A stretch of DNA of 5,166 bases from Angelakisella sp. (lineage in GTDB: Bacteria > Bacillota > Clostridia > Oscillospirales > Ruminococcaceae): NCBI GenBank assembly GCA_022795575.1, contig JAAWGY010000206.1, forward strand, positions 1 through 5,166. The letters are read 5' to 3'. The notes beneath the pieces are model-generated. The model ran no database searches. It saw nothing but the letters and a program-made list of their open reading frames with translations, and had not been told where the DNA came from. Within the stretch, counting starts at the first letter, position 1. Every line of letters begins with the position of its first letter. Of this stretch, positions 5,035-5,166 are shown piece after piece. A program made the position numbers and the translations under genes.

Positions 5035-5166
5035 TAGGCTGGCAGGCCGCGGTTTTGGGCAGCGGCGTTTGGGTGGGGATGGGGGCTATTGCGGTTATGT
5101 AGCCGCCTGGCGGGGAAGCGCAAACCGCGGCCGGGGTTAGGAGTAGCCGCTTTCTCCCCAAAACAG
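5035..5166. other. Apparently non-coding GC-rich tail with inverted repeats
   Basis: I see no convincing gene here. GGCCGCGGTTT (5045-5055) is an exact reverse complement of AAACCGCGGCC (5122-5132), an 11-bp stem closing a 66-base loop. Within the loop GGCTA (5084-5088) pairs with TAGCC (5100-5104), and CCGCC (5103-5107) with GGCGG (5109-5113) as an alternative. The octamer GTAGCCGC occurs twice, at 5099-5106 and 5143-5150. It could be a structured RNA, a leader for a gene beyond the window, or another dispersed repeat. The pairings are visible; the role is unknown. Confidence 0.4.

Noticed and set aside
4523..5161. A minus-strand open frame spanning the right repeat, the terminator and the end of the HAD gene
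   Set aside because: It reads through a strong hairpin, a repeat and the antisense of a clear HAD gene, and is low-complexity. The repeat-encoded part is better explained as non-coding.
1..5166. CRISPR array, tRNA or rRNA genes
   Set aside because: There are no short regularly spaced direct repeats and no cloverleaf or ribosomal RNA sequence that I can recognise on either strand.

Overview
The window looks like a chromosomal segment of a GC-rich, low-density Gram-positive bacterium, most likely a gut clostridium of the Oscillospiraceae type (Flavonifractor / Pseudoflavonifractor / Lawsonibacter-like). The reasons are strong AGGAGG ribosome-binding sites, GC-rich third codon positions, AT-rich promoters with extended -10 elements, and a class B sortase. 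The genus is an inference from style, not an identification.

Layout, left to right: (1) a structured GC-rich element (1-85), the left arm of a long inverted repeat; (2) a minus-strand gene of unknown function (121-1578) for a large soluble domain followed by a C-terminal two-helix membrane hairpin; (3) a 114-bp AT-rich divergent promoter region with a 13-bp palindrome; (4) a plus-strand gene (1693-3099) fusing an N-terminal HEPN-like domain (RNHLTH motif) to a class I SAM-dependent methyltransferase; (5) a short convergent gap with a hairpin terminator; (6) a minus-strand class B sortase (3151-4017, GTG start); (7) a 208-bp divergent promoter region with an 8-bp inverted repeat around the sortase promoter; (8) a plus-strand HAD-family hydrolase of the phosphoglycolate-phosphatase type (4226-4873); (9) the right arm of the inverted repeat (4880-4966), a very strong intrinsic terminator (4988-5034), and an apparently non-coding, foldable tail (5035-5166).

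The genes do not form one operon. They are two divergent pairs (unknown membrane protein / HEPN-methyltransferase, and sortase / HAD hydrolase) whose inner genes converge. No obvious pathway joins all four. The sortase acts outside the membrane on cell-wall proteins and the HAD hydrolase acts in the cytoplasm. The HEPN-methyltransferase and the two-helix protein share a promoter region and could be functionally paired, but that is inference.

Two things stand out. The first is the repeat. Two copies, identical over 67 bases, lie 4.8 kb apart in opposite orientation, each just beyond the 3' end of a gene and in the same orientation relative to that gene. They differ only by two single-base insertions that together add one base pair to a hairpin, which suggests a folded RNA or DNA element kept by selection on structure. 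The second is the HEPN-methyltransferase fusion, an uncommon architecture that keeps the motif of ribonuclease-active HEPN proteins.
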